Assembly (NCBI GenBank): GCA_026122225.1
Contig: JANEZZ010001476.1
Span: forward strand, 124,001 to 188,000
From: Heloderma charlesbogerti
Taxonomy: Eukaryota; Chordata; Lepidosauria; Squamata; Helodermatidae
Direction of reading: 5' to 3'
Length of the DNA stretch: 64,000 nt
A program made the position numbers and the translations under genes. The notes beneath the pieces are model-generated. The model saw nothing but the letters and a program-made list of their open reading frames with translations. It was not told the DNA's origin and made no database searches. Of the stretch, positions 1 through 10,349 are shown one piece after another. Within the stretch, counting starts at the first letter, position 1. Each line of letters begins with the position of its first letter.

Positions 1-492
1 ATATATTACTGAACAAAAAGGCACAAAAAGTTTAATTGCAGTTAAATGAGGTGTACAAGATAACAGTCTGGGAGATCCAATTTGCAATAATACATGAGTG
101 AACTGATATAAAATTTTAAAATAAATGTTGGTTTCATGATGAGACTTATAGAATGAGCAAAAAGCATGAGAAATATTACATTAACCTCTGGGAAAGAATT
201 AGCTGTCCTTCAGTGGAAATGTGCGCAGAGCCATCATTTGGTTCAGTCTTCTCAATGGTTCAGCTAAGCTACCAATTGTCAACATTTTTGGACTGGAGGA
301 TCACACCCCCATTGTCCAAGCTATTAAGGGGCTAGACAACCCCAGCTCTCTGTCATCAACTTCCCAGAAGCTTGGTCAGAAGCAGTTTTTTAGGCTGAAA
401 AACCTGGGAGACATCCTTTCTAGCATGAAATGAGAAGATGCTTCAGTCACTTCTGTGTTATGGTAGCAAATTAATTCCTCATGTAATGTTGC
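1..492. other. No recognised feature
   Basis: AT-rich sequence with only short random reading frames. I recognise no gene, RNA or repeat here. The last 8 bases (485-492, AATGTTGC) are the left target duplication of the next element. Confidence 0.5.
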
Positions 493-917
493 TAGAGATG
501 GATGGACTCACCTCCATCCAGGGCATGGGGGAGCTCAATGAGCCACTACACCCCCTCCACTCATGCAGCTTGGACCTGCTCCATGAACCTTCCTCCTCAC
601 CCTGGCCCCACCCATCAAGCCACATGAGTGATCCCTCCCTTGTGGGCCAAGGACTCCAACAGTCAAGCCCTTGTGCACACAAGGGCTTTATGCATACAAG
701 GGCTTGACTTCTGAAGTCCTTGGTGCCCCATATGCCCCAAGCACTCTAGCCATCTCCTCCTTGCAGGAGGGGCTTCTCCCGTCTGCTCTCCAAGCTCTGG
801 GGCACTCTGCAAGCGGGTCTGTCAGTGCCCCATGTCTCAGTGAAGGGGGGCCAGGAGGCAAGGCATGGGGGAGTCTGCTGGCCTCTGTGACCAAGCCAGG
901 TACTTGTGACATCCCTA
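493..917 (+). mobile_element. hAT-like non-autonomous element (small GC-rich family)
   Basis: Begins TAGAGATGG and ends GACATCCCTA, matching the TAGGG/CCCTA termini of the other hAT-like elements in the window. Flanks are AATGTTGC (485-492) and ACTGTTGC (918-925), a 7/8 match to an 8-bp target duplication, typical of hAT insertions. The left part is homologous to the start of the element at 48364-49031 (shared GGATGG and GGGGGAGCTCAA motifs). An internal inverted repeat pairs 662-674 with 696-708. There is no coding capacity, so mobilisation would need a transposase from elsewhere. Identification rests on termini, duplication and homology to the second copy. Confidence 0.75.
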
Positions 918-2299
918 ACTGTTGCTACCCCAGCATGAAGAGAGTTGTACTGCTTTCAAGCTGTTGGGGGCTGAACAGAGTCAAGATGATTGCCACATGT
1001 CAGCCTTCCCCAACCTGGTGTCCCAACCTAATGATATCCAGATGTGTTGGCCTGCAACCTCCCAACTAGAGATGTTGCAAGAGTACGAGAGTGGGGTGGA
1101 GTCCAGCAGACTCCCCCCACCCCACACTCAGAGTCCTCCACTTGCCCACCCCTGTTCACCTCCCTGGACAAGCCACCAGAAAGCCCCCAGCAAGTGCACA
1201 CAGCACCTGGCCCCTCAGCGTTGTTTTACTTAAAAGGCCTCTTATGCAAATGGCATCCAGAAAGAGTCCATTTATGAAAACTTACAGGTGTGTTTTGCCT
1301 ATTTACACCATTTATGCCTGTAATTTTAGGTAAGTGGTTCTCTTTACAGCAATCATTTTGCAAAATCCGCCTTTTGGTAAAAGGCCAAGAGGCTATTTTT
1401 CCATAAATGACAGATTGTTGAGGGAGTGGGAGGCTGCTAGCAGGGTGAGGTGGCTGGCAGGGGTCTAGCGAGTGGTGCATGAGGTGGGATGAGGTGAGTT
1501 CACCCATCCCAAGATGTCTTCACCTGGGTTTTAATTGAATTGTGGGAAGTCAAGGAGGCTACTGGCTGCGAGAGAGATAATTGTATAATGACAGACAGGA
1601 CACTCATGCGCACTCCTCAGCCACCTCATAAGTAAGGTAAGAACCCTGAACCCAACCCATGAGAATTTCTCTGAATTTTTCTTCTCCTTTGAATTTCTTT
1701 TCAAAAGAAATATATTTTCTATCACATTGAATTAGAATAGTCAGGAAAAAAAATCTGGAAGAAATTTTCAGCACAGCACTATTTAGAAGTGGCATTTACT
1801 TTTCTCTTCAGAGGCAATAATCCAACCATTGAAAATGTTACTAAAGATGGCTCTTTTGACCATTTTAAACAAGATCAGAGCATTCAGCATTTCAAGTGTC
1901 CTTATCGAGCAGATCCAGCAAGGGCGCCAGGGAAGGCATTAGCTGATGTGAGAAACTTTGAGGTGTCATACAGCTAGTTAACCCCCATTGCTAAGTCATT
2001 CTTATCAAAGGGATGTAGGCTTTTCACCTCTTGAAGTTGCTCCTACCATTGTTGGCAAGCATAGGGAAATCTTCTGAGAGGGAATTAAGCTTTCTCCGCT
2101 GCCAGCTAAGCCACCATTTACAAATAAAATCTCTCATGAATGGAGCTTAACATAACAACTCCATGGACTGCCCTTCTCACCATTTCACATAGACACCCAA
2201 TCTATATTATCAAGGATATGAAGCATATTGCTCTAGGAGACTGCTCCAAACTCATGATATTCCATTTCCTTATCAGTTGCATAAGCTGCATTGCCCTGA
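918..2299. other. Unassigned intergenic sequence
   Basis: Apart from the 8-bp target duplication at 918-925, I see no gene or clear repeat. It includes a C-rich stretch near 1110-1210. The short reading frames have no recognisable domains. Confidence 0.4.
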
Positions 2300-2301
2300 T
2301 A

Positions 2302-2333
<32 letters not shown>

Positions 2334-2334
2334 A
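2300..2334 (+). repeat. (AAAG)n microsatellite
   Basis: About eight tandem AAAG units read directly from the sequence. Confidence 0.95.
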
Positions 2335-2434
2335 TGGTACATTAGAGACCCAACTGATTTATTGCAGGGATGGGTAATCCGTTAGTTTCACTTTCTCTCA
2401 CATTCATTATTTTTTTAAAAAACCCACAAGCATA

Positions 2435-2516
2435 AGAAATAGGGCCTTTTCTGTGATGGCCTCATCCTTATGTAATCTCCTACCATGGGATATACACATA
2501 GCTGTTTTTAAAATGG
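2435..2516 (+). pseudogene. L2-clade LINE ORF C-terminal fragment
   Basis: Translation gives RAFSVMASSLCNLLPW, the degraded form of the RAFSVxAPxLWNSLP signature near the C-terminus of L2-clade LINE proteins. A cleaner version is present at 31076-31120. It is a relic of roughly 27 codons, broken on the right by an opposite-strand L2 tail. It has no function of its own. Confidence 0.7.
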
Positions 2517-2663
2517 TCCTTATTTATTTATTTATTTATTTATGTTTATTAATTGCCCATCTGGCTGGTCACCCAGCCACTCTGGGTGATGTACAACAAC
2601 AAAACAGTTAAAATAATAAAATTCTACATTAAAAACAGCATAAAAAATACCCTAACCCGTTCC
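2517..2663 (-). mobile_element. L2-clade LINE 3' UTR and (AATA)n tail, antisense
   Basis: Starts with TATTTATT repeats and then the reverse complement of the 3' UTR seen in sense at about 31210-31370, including the stretch encoding 'TGTACATCACCCAGAGTGG'. The copy is strongly 5'-truncated. Its tail abuts a sense-strand L2 C-terminal fragment, so an antisense L2 appears to have landed in an older sense L2. The right edge directly joins the palindromic element at 2664. Confidence 0.85.
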
Positions 2664-3088
2664 CCCTTATTTTCGCCATCTTAGTCTACGTAAATATTTA
2701 CGTAGACTAAGATGGCCAAAAATAAGGAAGGCAAATGGCGGTGGCCATAGCCGCCGCCATTTGCATATGCATTTTTTTTTAACCCAGCTGTGATAGGCAA
2801 CGTAAGTCTTTATGTAGCCTATCATGGCTGAATACAGGGACACAAATGGTGGCGGCTACGGCAGCTGCCATTTGTGTCCCTGCTACCCAGCAGCCAGATG
2901 TCCGGCTGCTGGCGGAGCCGGCTGGTGGCTCCACGGAATCCCCATGGAGCAGAGCCGGCTGTCGAGGATTCCTGGGGGGAGGGACAGAGTGCCTCCCCCC
3001 CATCGAGGATTCCAGGGGGAGGGATGGAGTGCCTCACCCCCCCAGCAGATGCCCTGACTGGAACAGGTAAGTGATTCGTACATACCTA
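2664..3088 (+). mobile_element. Nested-palindrome element, copy 0 (left half missing)
   Basis: Contains four back-to-back hairpins: about 2669-2727 (core TACGTAAATATTTACGTA), 2729-2764 (AAATGGCGG/CCGCCATTT), 2783-2829 (TGATAGGC/GCCTATCA) and 2838-2884. It ends with AG|GTAAGTGATTCGTACATACCTA, the 'B' terminus of the family. The 'A' terminus and left half are absent, so no target duplication can be tested. The right part carries two GGATTCC-GGGGGGAGGGA-type GC-rich units. Non-coding. Confidence 0.8.
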
Positions 3089-3149
3089 CCTGGATGGTCT
3101 AGTCTGTTTCTAAATGCATAGATGCTAGTTTTTATTTTATAATTTTACT

Positions 3150-3275
3150 GTTACTGGAATTTGAAATGTTTCATGCTTGTTGTATGTTTTATTTATTGCT
3201 TTATCATGTTTACCTGGTAAACTGCCTTGAGGAGTATGCAATTTTTTTTAAAAAAACATAATAAATATTAAAATT
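3150..3275 (+). mobile_element. L2/CR1-like LINE 3' tail
   Basis: Contains the degraded 'AAACTGCCTTGAG' motif and an AATAAATATTAAAA-like terminus, as in LINE and SINE 3' tails of this type. A diverged fragment only. Confidence 0.5.
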
Positions 3276-5176
3276 ACATATGAAATTCCCTAGTTTGTAA
3301 AGATTCTTTTTTTTAATTGCAAATCAATGTAGAAATGGAACAGAATATAATTATGGGTGAAAGGATTTGAAATTGGTAAAGGCTAGAAATAAACATATTT
3401 ACCTATCCCTAATGACAGGTAAATGAAAACTTTGTTTTCAGACTTGCAGTGCATTCTGTGGAATAGGAAAAATGTGTCGTTCCCCCCCTCCAAAAAAAGT
3501 GCGAATTTGAAAATTGTGTAAAAACGTGGTTTAGTCAATAGGTGGCTGCGTACAAAAATGTACAGTGTTTGAAAAATGTGCACACATGTGTACATTTTTA
3601 AGTGTGTGTGGTGTGTGTGTGAACATCAACTCACACACATCCATGTGGAAATGCCATGGAATGGAATGGACTTTGAGGTGGAAAAAGGAGGAAGTTCCTG
3701 GAAATGGACTTAATATATCCACCCATAACTAAACTATGAATACTACCACACAAGGAAGCTAGGTTGACAGGCTTGTTCTATCAAACAAACTGTGATGCAC
3801 TGTTGTTGTTGTTAAAAGTTCACTGCACAAATCTCCCCCCCCCCCCGAGAGACTGTTGTGTGTGTGTGTGTGTTTTTTAAAAAAATCCTAATGCAACCGG
3901 AAATGTGGATCTATATTGTTGGTCCAGCCAGAGTGTGTTTATCCATTGCATGCCTGCAAGTGTTAGATTTCCAAATGAGCATCTCTGTACTTTCATTGCT
4001 TTAATTTCTTCCAGTGCTTTCAAAGATGAGCTGGGCAAAGCTGGTATGGCTGGCCACATGCAAGGCACTTTCTTTTTTAGTCTTTTACTTGGCTAGAAGA
4101 AACAGAAAACACTGCCGAATAGTAAAATCTAGTAGCATTCCAGAGGCTTTGTTTATCTGTCCATCTTGGATCAATAGTCTCTGGATCTCCCAGAATAGTT
4201 CAATAATCATCCTCAAGACACCATGCAAGACAGAGGAGAATTGATTGGCTGACTGATGCTGCTAAATGTATGTTTCTGGTATGGCACTACATCTGAATTC
4301 ATTGATTTCTTTTTGTGGGGTGGAGGAGTATATGTCAAATTCAGGAGACCCCTTCCTATAAGCTCTGCTCTTGGCTGCAAGCAGTTTTTAAATATATCGG
4401 AGTACTGCCTTTGGTATCCATTGAAACTCACAACCCCATGATTTGAAACTGTGGCAATTTTTAGCATCTTAGTTTGTTTGTTTCTCTGCTGTGCTCCTGG
4501 CAGTGTTGGGAAAATGGAAAGCAACAGAAAAGATAGATGCATTTCCTCTCAAATAGACTATTTGGAGAGGTGGGGTCAGGTTCAAGAAAGCAGTGGTTAT
4601 CAAACTGTGTTCTAAGAAACCCTGGGGTTGCTTGAAAGCTAAACAGAGGGTCCTCAATGAAAAGTAATGATGGGGAGAATTCCCCCAGTCAGGATTGTCA
4701 TTGGGCTCAGGGTTGTTGTTGTTGTTGTTTTAATAAACTATTTTCCAAAACATGAAAAAAAAATACATTGATTTGTTCCAAGGATGGACGGACAGACACA
4801 CCCCTGTCTGCTTTTGGCGGGTGCCTGCTGAAGTTCTAATCCTGCTCGGGCCCCCCCGACCCATGATTGATCCCCAACAAGCTTGCCAAGCCACCTGCAC
4901 TCTCCCTGGATCCTGTCCGCAAGCACCCACCATTTCCCCAAGCTTGTTTTTGTGAAAAAAAAGGAAGTCTTTAAAAATGTGCATGTCTAAATATGTGCAA
5001 ATTCAGGCTAGGAAAGGTTGATATATGAAATAGTAGACATCTAAAAGGGCAATGTATGCCTCCATTATTTCACATAGATATTAAAGGTGTGATCCAGCCT
5101 TCTCCCCTAACTGTCAACAGGTGATGCATTAAGCTTTTGTGAACATCCCTGTGCCTAATGGAGTTGGAACACAGGT
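3276..5176. other. Unassigned sequence with simple repeats
   Basis: No gene recognised. Holds short (GT)n stretches near 3602-3622 and 3856-3872, a C-tract near 3835-3846 and (GTT)n near 4710-4730. The 3410-3740 part has small CACAT/ATGTG palindromes resembling the cores of other hAT-like elements, but I could not define ends. Confidence 0.4.
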
Positions 5177-5184
5177 GTAAATAC

Positions 5185-6092
5185 TAGGGATGTACGAAAG
5201 TGACTTACCTTTCTGCGGATTATGTTGATGCTGGGGGGGAGGCATTCCGTCCCTCCCCCCAGAATCCTGGCCGGGGGGGGAGGTGCTCCGTTCCTTCCCC
5301 CCGGAATCCTGGCTGGCTGGCTCCGCTCCGCAGCAATTCTGCGGAGCCGCTGGCCAGCTCCGCCAGCAGCCGGACATCCGGCCACTGGCTAGCAGGGACA
5401 CAAATGGCGCCGGCCGTAGCCGCCGCCATTTGTGTCCCTGCAGTCAGCCGTGATAGGCTATGTAAATGTTTATGTAGCCTATCACGGCTGATTAAAAAAA
5501 CAAAAACAAAAACGCGCATACGCAAATGGCGGCGGCCATGGCCACCGCCATTTGCATTCTTTGTTTTGGCACGTCTTAGTCTACGTAAACATTTACATAA
5601 ACTAAGACAACGAAAATAAGGGGAACGCAAATGGCATAGCATCTACTCTATTTGCGTTCCCCTTATTTTCGCCGTCTTAGTCTACGTAAATGTTTATGTA
5701 GACTAAGACGTGCCAAAATAAGGAACGCAAATGGCGGCGGCCATGGCCACCTCCATTTGTGTACGCGCATTTTTATTTTTTTTTAAAGTCAGCCGTGATA
5801 GGCTACATAAATATTTACGTAGCCTGTCACGGTGTTTTTTTAAAATCTAGCTGTGATAGGCTATGTAAATCTTTACGTAGCCTATCACGGGTTTTTTTTT
5901 TAACTGGAAATGGTGGCGGTGCTCTGCCGAACTGCCACTGATCCGCCACTGGAGCCGCTGCCACTAGGAAGATCCGCCCAAAGTAAGTCCCATCCCGGGG
6001 GGGGTGGGCCGTTCCGCCACCGATTTCGGGGGTCTGAATGTGCTGGCATTCGGCCTCCCCGAGATCCGTGGTGGAACTTTCGTACATCCCTA
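5185..6092 (-). mobile_element. Nested-palindrome hAT-like element, copy 1
   Basis: The cleanest ends in the window. A perfect 17-bp terminal inverted repeat (TAGGGATGTACGAAAGT) is flanked by perfect 8-bp duplications GTAAATAC (5177-5184 and 6093-6100), the hAT hallmark. Outward-facing donor-like GTAAGT motifs lie at 5203-5208 (minus) and 5983-5988 (plus). The interior is a palindrome of palindromes (separate entry). The left third has GC-rich units of about 43 bp. It encodes no transposase; short frames over it are hairpin translations. Movement would depend on a hAT transposase in trans. Confidence 0.9.
5445..5832. repeat. Nested palindrome core of copy 1
   Basis: Centred near 5638 on the hairpin GGAACGCAAATGG...CTATTTGCGTTCC. 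Going outward on both sides come TTATTTTCG/GTCTACGTAAA, then AAATGGCGG, then TGATAGGCTA hairpins. Each arm is itself made of complete small palindromes. A further hairpin flanks each side (5397-5440 and about 5848-5890). Confidence 0.85.
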
Positions 6093-6100
6093 GTAAATAC

Positions 6101-6831
6101 TAGGGCTATGCACCACCTTTTTACGAAGCCCAAATACTGAGGAAAAGTGGGCTTATTCAGAGCAAAATCCTCATGATACAAGGCAGGTCAGAGCAGTGTC
6201 GAGCTGCCCTGGGGTGAACCCCCCCCCCCACGAAGCACCTTTTCCACCTCGTATATTCAGAGCTCTACTTAATGCCTGAGCAGTTGAGACAGGCTGTCTC
6301 CCAAATGTATCAACTTCTGAATGCTCATGTGGAGGGGCATGAGGAGGAGGAGTAGGGAGGGGGAAGGCAAGTGGATGCAGGAATACGGGGGGAGGCAGGA
6401 AGGTGAGCACAGGAGGAGGAGAGAGTGTGCTTTGGTGAATACAAACTCTCAGCCAGAACCAAGGCCAGCAGTCTCCAATCAGAGAGAGTGATGGAGGAAG
6501 GGGGTATATATATACTTCAGTGAAAGGCTGCCTTTGGTAATTTTCTTTGGGTGAGAGGACTGGTTTGGGTTGATGATCGTGTGTGTGTGTGTGTGTGTGC
6601 ACGCATGCACACGCGTGCATTCCTAGGAGTTGTTCCTTTAATTTGTTTGATTTTGATTGCCATTGGGCTTTCCTCAAAATTTAAATTAAAAGGAAACAGC
6701 TTGGTTGTACTGGGAATATTCCCTCCCCTCACTCCTTGACCATCCATCCCATTTGGGATAATGTCTTTTGCAGCACCTCTTCCAGCCTCTTTCTCCTATT
6801 TCTTTCTACCTTCAACTTGTTTGTTATTTGT
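6101..6831. other. Unassigned spacer between two elements
   Basis: No gene or clear repeat. Contains an alternating purine-pyrimidine run (GT)n followed by GCACGCATGCACACGCGTGC-like sequence at about 6578-6619, plus G- and C-tracts. Confidence 0.4.
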
Positions 6832-6839
6832 ATTTGATT

Positions 6840-7730
6840 TAGGGTTGGCGGAGAATTTCTCCCCGAAACTTCGGGGGGCCGAGTGCCAACATGTTCTGCC
6901 CCCCAAAGAAGTTTCAGGGAGAAATTCTCCGCACCCCCCACCCCCCACCCCCCTCCGGGACAGGACTTACCTTTCCTGAATGTCCCTCCCGGTGGCTTGT
7001 CCCGGCGGCGGTTCGTTGGGTCTTCGTCAGGGACGGGGGCGGCAGCCGATCTTTCGACCGGCTGCCGCCGCCGCCATTCCAATAAAACTAAAAAAAACAC
7101 ACGCCCCCGTGATAGGCTACGTGACGATTAACGTATCCTATCACGGCTAGATTTGCAAAGTCAGCCGTGATAGGCTACGTCAATCGTCACGTAGCCTATC
7201 ACGGGTGACTTTTTTTTTTAAAAAAAAGCACATACGGCTAATGGCGGCCCCCATAGGGAGCTGCCATTCACATTCCTTATTTGGTCACTGTAGTCTACGT
7301 AAAGATTACGTAGACTACAGCGACCAAATAAGGAACGCGAATGGCAGCTCCCTATGGGGCCCACCATTTGTATACGTGCGCTTTTTTTAAAAAAAGTCAC
7401 CCGTGATAGGCTACGTGATGATTTACATAGCCTATCATGGCTGACTTTGCAGATCTAGGCGTGATAGGCTACGTTAATCGTCACGTAGCCTATCACGGGG
7501 GTGTTCTTTAAAAAAAACTTTTTATTTCGCGGCCGGGCGAGGCGAGGTGCCTCCTCCCCGGCCTGAATTTCGGCCTGGCGAGGCGGGAAGCCTCCCCCCC
7601 GGCCTGAATTTCGGCCAGGCGAGGTGGGAAGCCTCCCCCCCCAGCCTGAACTTCGGGGGGAGAGCAACGAAGTGCCTCCCCCCACTGCGAAAAGCTGCGA
7701 GACCAGGTAAGTGACTTTCGTGCACCCCTA
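6840..7730 (+). mobile_element. Nested-palindrome hAT-like element, copy 2 (alpha type)
   Basis: Starts TAGGGTTGGCGGAGAATTTC and ends CTTTCGTGCACCCCTA, flanked by perfect 8-bp duplications ATTTGATT (6832-6839 and 7731-7738). The A end holds a terminal hairpin GGAGAATTTCTCCCCGAAAC / GTTTCAGGGAGAAATTCTCC. Donor-like motifs face outward at 6965-6970 (minus) and 7707-7712 (plus). Near the B end are three tandem GC-rich units of about 41 bp (GGCCGGGCGAGGCG...GGCCTGAATTTC). Non-coding. Orientation given is A to B. Confidence 0.92.
7103..7503. repeat. Nested palindrome core of copy 2
   Basis: About 400 bp centred near 7303 on the hairpin GGTCACTGTAGTCTACG...CTACAGCGACC. Moving out, the arms carry AATGGCGGC/GCCGCCATT-type segments split between the two sides, then A- or T-tracts, then two complete CCGTGATAGGCTACGT hairpins per arm. 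This core lacks the inner AAGGGCAACGC ring found in copies 6 and 9. Confidence 0.85.
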
Positions 7731-7738
7731 ATTTGATT

Positions 7739-8627
7739 AAATTCATCTCTCCTTTCCATATTTTTTCAAAACAACATAGCTTTTCTTCTCTTGTTGCCAC
7801 TACGCTCTCCCCTCCCCTGCCATTCCTGTGTTTGTTTGTTTATCTAGATTTTGGACTCCAGACAACGTTGAACATGGTTATGTAACATCGACCCTTAATT
7901 CTGCTTTCTCCGTTCTATTTCCTTCTGTTTTTTGTCAGTCTATCTCTTTTATATTTTTACAAACCCAGTCTTATTTTGATGCCTCAAAGCAAACACTGAC
8001 TTCTGGGCATCCCCTCCCCCTTAAGTCATATTCAAGTGTTGTTTTTCAGTTTTAGATTTTTTTTCTTTCTTTTTAAATTCTTAAAGAAAGGCATATTATA
8101 GCAGCTTATGTCTGTAGTGTTTGTCCCCTGCCATGCTGAAGTGAACCATCTGTGTCTTCTCTGTGTAGACCTTCCCAAAACAGAGATTAAAGAAGGTTTT
8201 TTTAAAAAAAAAATATTATTATATATTATATTAATATATTATATTATTATATTGCTCTTGGCTCTTATCTTATCACCTCTGCTTTCACCCTGTATTTCTT
8301 GAAGTTAACCTGCCTTCCATAAAAGAACATGAAATAAAAAATAAATAAATAAAAGACGACCATCATTTGCTTAGGTAGTTCTGCCTTTCTTTAGCTCTTG
8401 TGTGTCTGTGTCCATGTGTGTGTGCATGCTAGGTTGTTGTTCCACCAACATTATGTCCAAATTTCAAGGCAGTGTTGAAAAAGCATGAGAAACATAGTAT
8501 TTATATTAATTACCTTCTTATTCCTATAACACTCCACTGTGTGGCAAAGAAATCCAGCACAATATGAAGCATCTTCGGGGTGTTGGCAGGGGCAGAAGTG
8601 GGGAGAAGTCACAGCTCTTTGCTTTGG
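7739..8627. other. Unassigned AT-rich spacer
   Basis: No gene recognised. Contains TATTATA-rich sequence at about 8210-8255 and AATAAATAAATAAA at 8337-8353, which could be a relic LINE or SINE tail. Confidence 0.35.
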
Positions 8628-8635
8628 GATTTTTC

Positions 8636-9598
8636 TAGGGATGGCGGAGAATTCTGCCACAGATTTCAGTGAGGCTGAATGCATTGGCATTCGGCCCCCT
8701 AAAACCCATGGCGGGGTGGCCTCCCCCCCGCCCCCCCCGCAGATTCCCCCCGGGACAAAGCTTACCTGGGGCGGATGTTCCAGTGGTGGTGGCTCCGGGG
8801 CTGGCGGCAGTGGCTGGTCTTTCAACCAGCTGCCATGGCCGCCATTTGCATCTGCTGTTTGCCATGATAGGCTACGTAAGTATTTATGTAGCCTATCACG
8901 GCAAGCAAAAAAAAAAAAGTATGCAAATGGCGGTGGCTACGGTGGCCGCCATTTGCGTTCCCTTTTTTTCTCTGTTTTAGCCTATGTAAATATTTATGTA
9001 AGCTATTACGGTGAAAAAAAAGGGGAACACTAATAGCATAGTGGGCGCTATTTGCGTTCCTTTTTTTCGCCATAATAGCTTATGCAAATATTTACGTAGG
9101 CTAAAACGGCAAAAAAAAAGGAACGCAAATGGTGCCCACTACGCTATTTGAGTTCCCTTTTTTTCCCCTCCATAATAGCCTACGTAAATATTTACATAGG
9201 ATAAAACGGCGAAAAATAGGGAACGCAAATGACAGCCGCCGTAGCCGCCGCCATTTGTGTATGCTGGTTTTTGTGTGTTTTTTGGCCTGCCGTGATAGGC
9301 TACATAAATACTTGCATAGCCTATCACAGCAGCCTGGCTGGATGTAAATGGCGGCCGCTACGGTGGCCACCATTTGCTTCTACAGCAGTCCGCCGGCGGC
9401 CAGAACTCCGGCTGCGGATGGCCCTGGCCGGCTGCTCTGCAGAGCTGCTGTGGATAGGAGCCAGCCGGGCACAATTCCGGGGGAAGGACCGGATCACCTC
9501 CCCCCCCCCATTGAGGATTCTGGGGGGAGGGATGGAGTGCCGCCCCCCGCACCATGAATCACATCCGAGAAAAGGTAAGTGACTTTCATACATCCATA
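8636..9598 (+). mobile_element. Nested-palindrome hAT-like element, copy 3 (beta type)
   Basis: Starts TAGGGATGGCGGAGAATTC and ends CTTTCATACATCCATA, flanked by perfect duplications GATTTTTC (8628-8635 and 9599-9606). It carries a long chain of hairpins from about 8855 to 9380 (TGATAGGCTA, AAATGGCGG, TAGCCTA-TAAATATTTA-TAGGCTA and CGCTATTTGCG types) centred near 9091. Outward donor-like motifs are GTAAGC on the minus strand (8760-8765) and GTAAGT on the plus strand (9575-9580). No reading frame is credible as protein. Confidence 0.9.
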
Positions 9599-9606
9599 GA
9601 TTTTTC

Positions 9607-10349
9607 CTAGAAAAAAACTTGAATTTCACTGGTGTCTAGCACACAAGCAGGTAGGCCAAACTGCCTGGGCTTTGGGGGTACAATGCCCTCGAGGGGGGCT
9701 GGGAGGGGCCAAGGTGTTATGTGCATGTGTGGAAAGAGAGAGAAGTTACAGCAATTTGCTTTGAGAGTTTCTATGGAACACATCAGATTTTAACTCTGCC
9801 TAGCACAAAATCCACTGTCTGAAGTGTTGCAGGTGGCCTCATCTCCAAGGGCCTGGAGAGGTCCCCAAATTTCACACCTGTATCATAAAAACAAAAACAA
9901 AAATATATGACTGTTTGTGTTTTCCCATGCAAGTAAATGGGAAAATGCTCAGGATGGGCAATCCAGATATCTGAATCTCCCTTTGGATTTGGATCCGAGT
10001 TGGAGCGGAGGGAGTCCAAATTGGTCCAAGGCAGATAGGGGTTGCTTCTGAGGATCCAAAGCGGCATCCAAAGTGGTTTGACAGGTCCATGGACAGCCCA
10101 AGTTCAGGATAAGGAAGACAGCAGTCTGTACTACTGATATGATAAGGCACCCCGAGGGTCTCAAAAAAGGGTGGCCACTTATGAATCACCAAAAAAGAGG
10201 AGATGCATCATCAAAACAGAGGACAAATGAGGACACCCATTTACATAACGTTTGCATATGCTTTTTATACGTAAAGATCCACTTTTAGAAATTATTATTA
10301 GAATGTATAGATCAAATGCATCTCACTATACTGTGGAAAACTGTGACAA
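9607..10349. other. Unassigned spacer
   Basis: No gene recognised. Around 9950-10090 it repeats GGATCC/GGATTTGGATCC-like words and may be a degraded short element. I could not define ends. Confidence 0.35.

Noticed and set aside
671..1069. 132-residue frame near the window start
   Set aside because: No recognisable domain, crosses the right end of a hAT-like element, and composition follows the GC-rich repeat. Treated as chance.
5200..5642. Frames of about 140 residues on both strands with repeated CDRLRKYLCSLSR-like words
   Set aside because: The words are translations of the TGATAGGCTACGTAAA hairpins and appear wherever these elements occur, on both strands. Not protein-coding.
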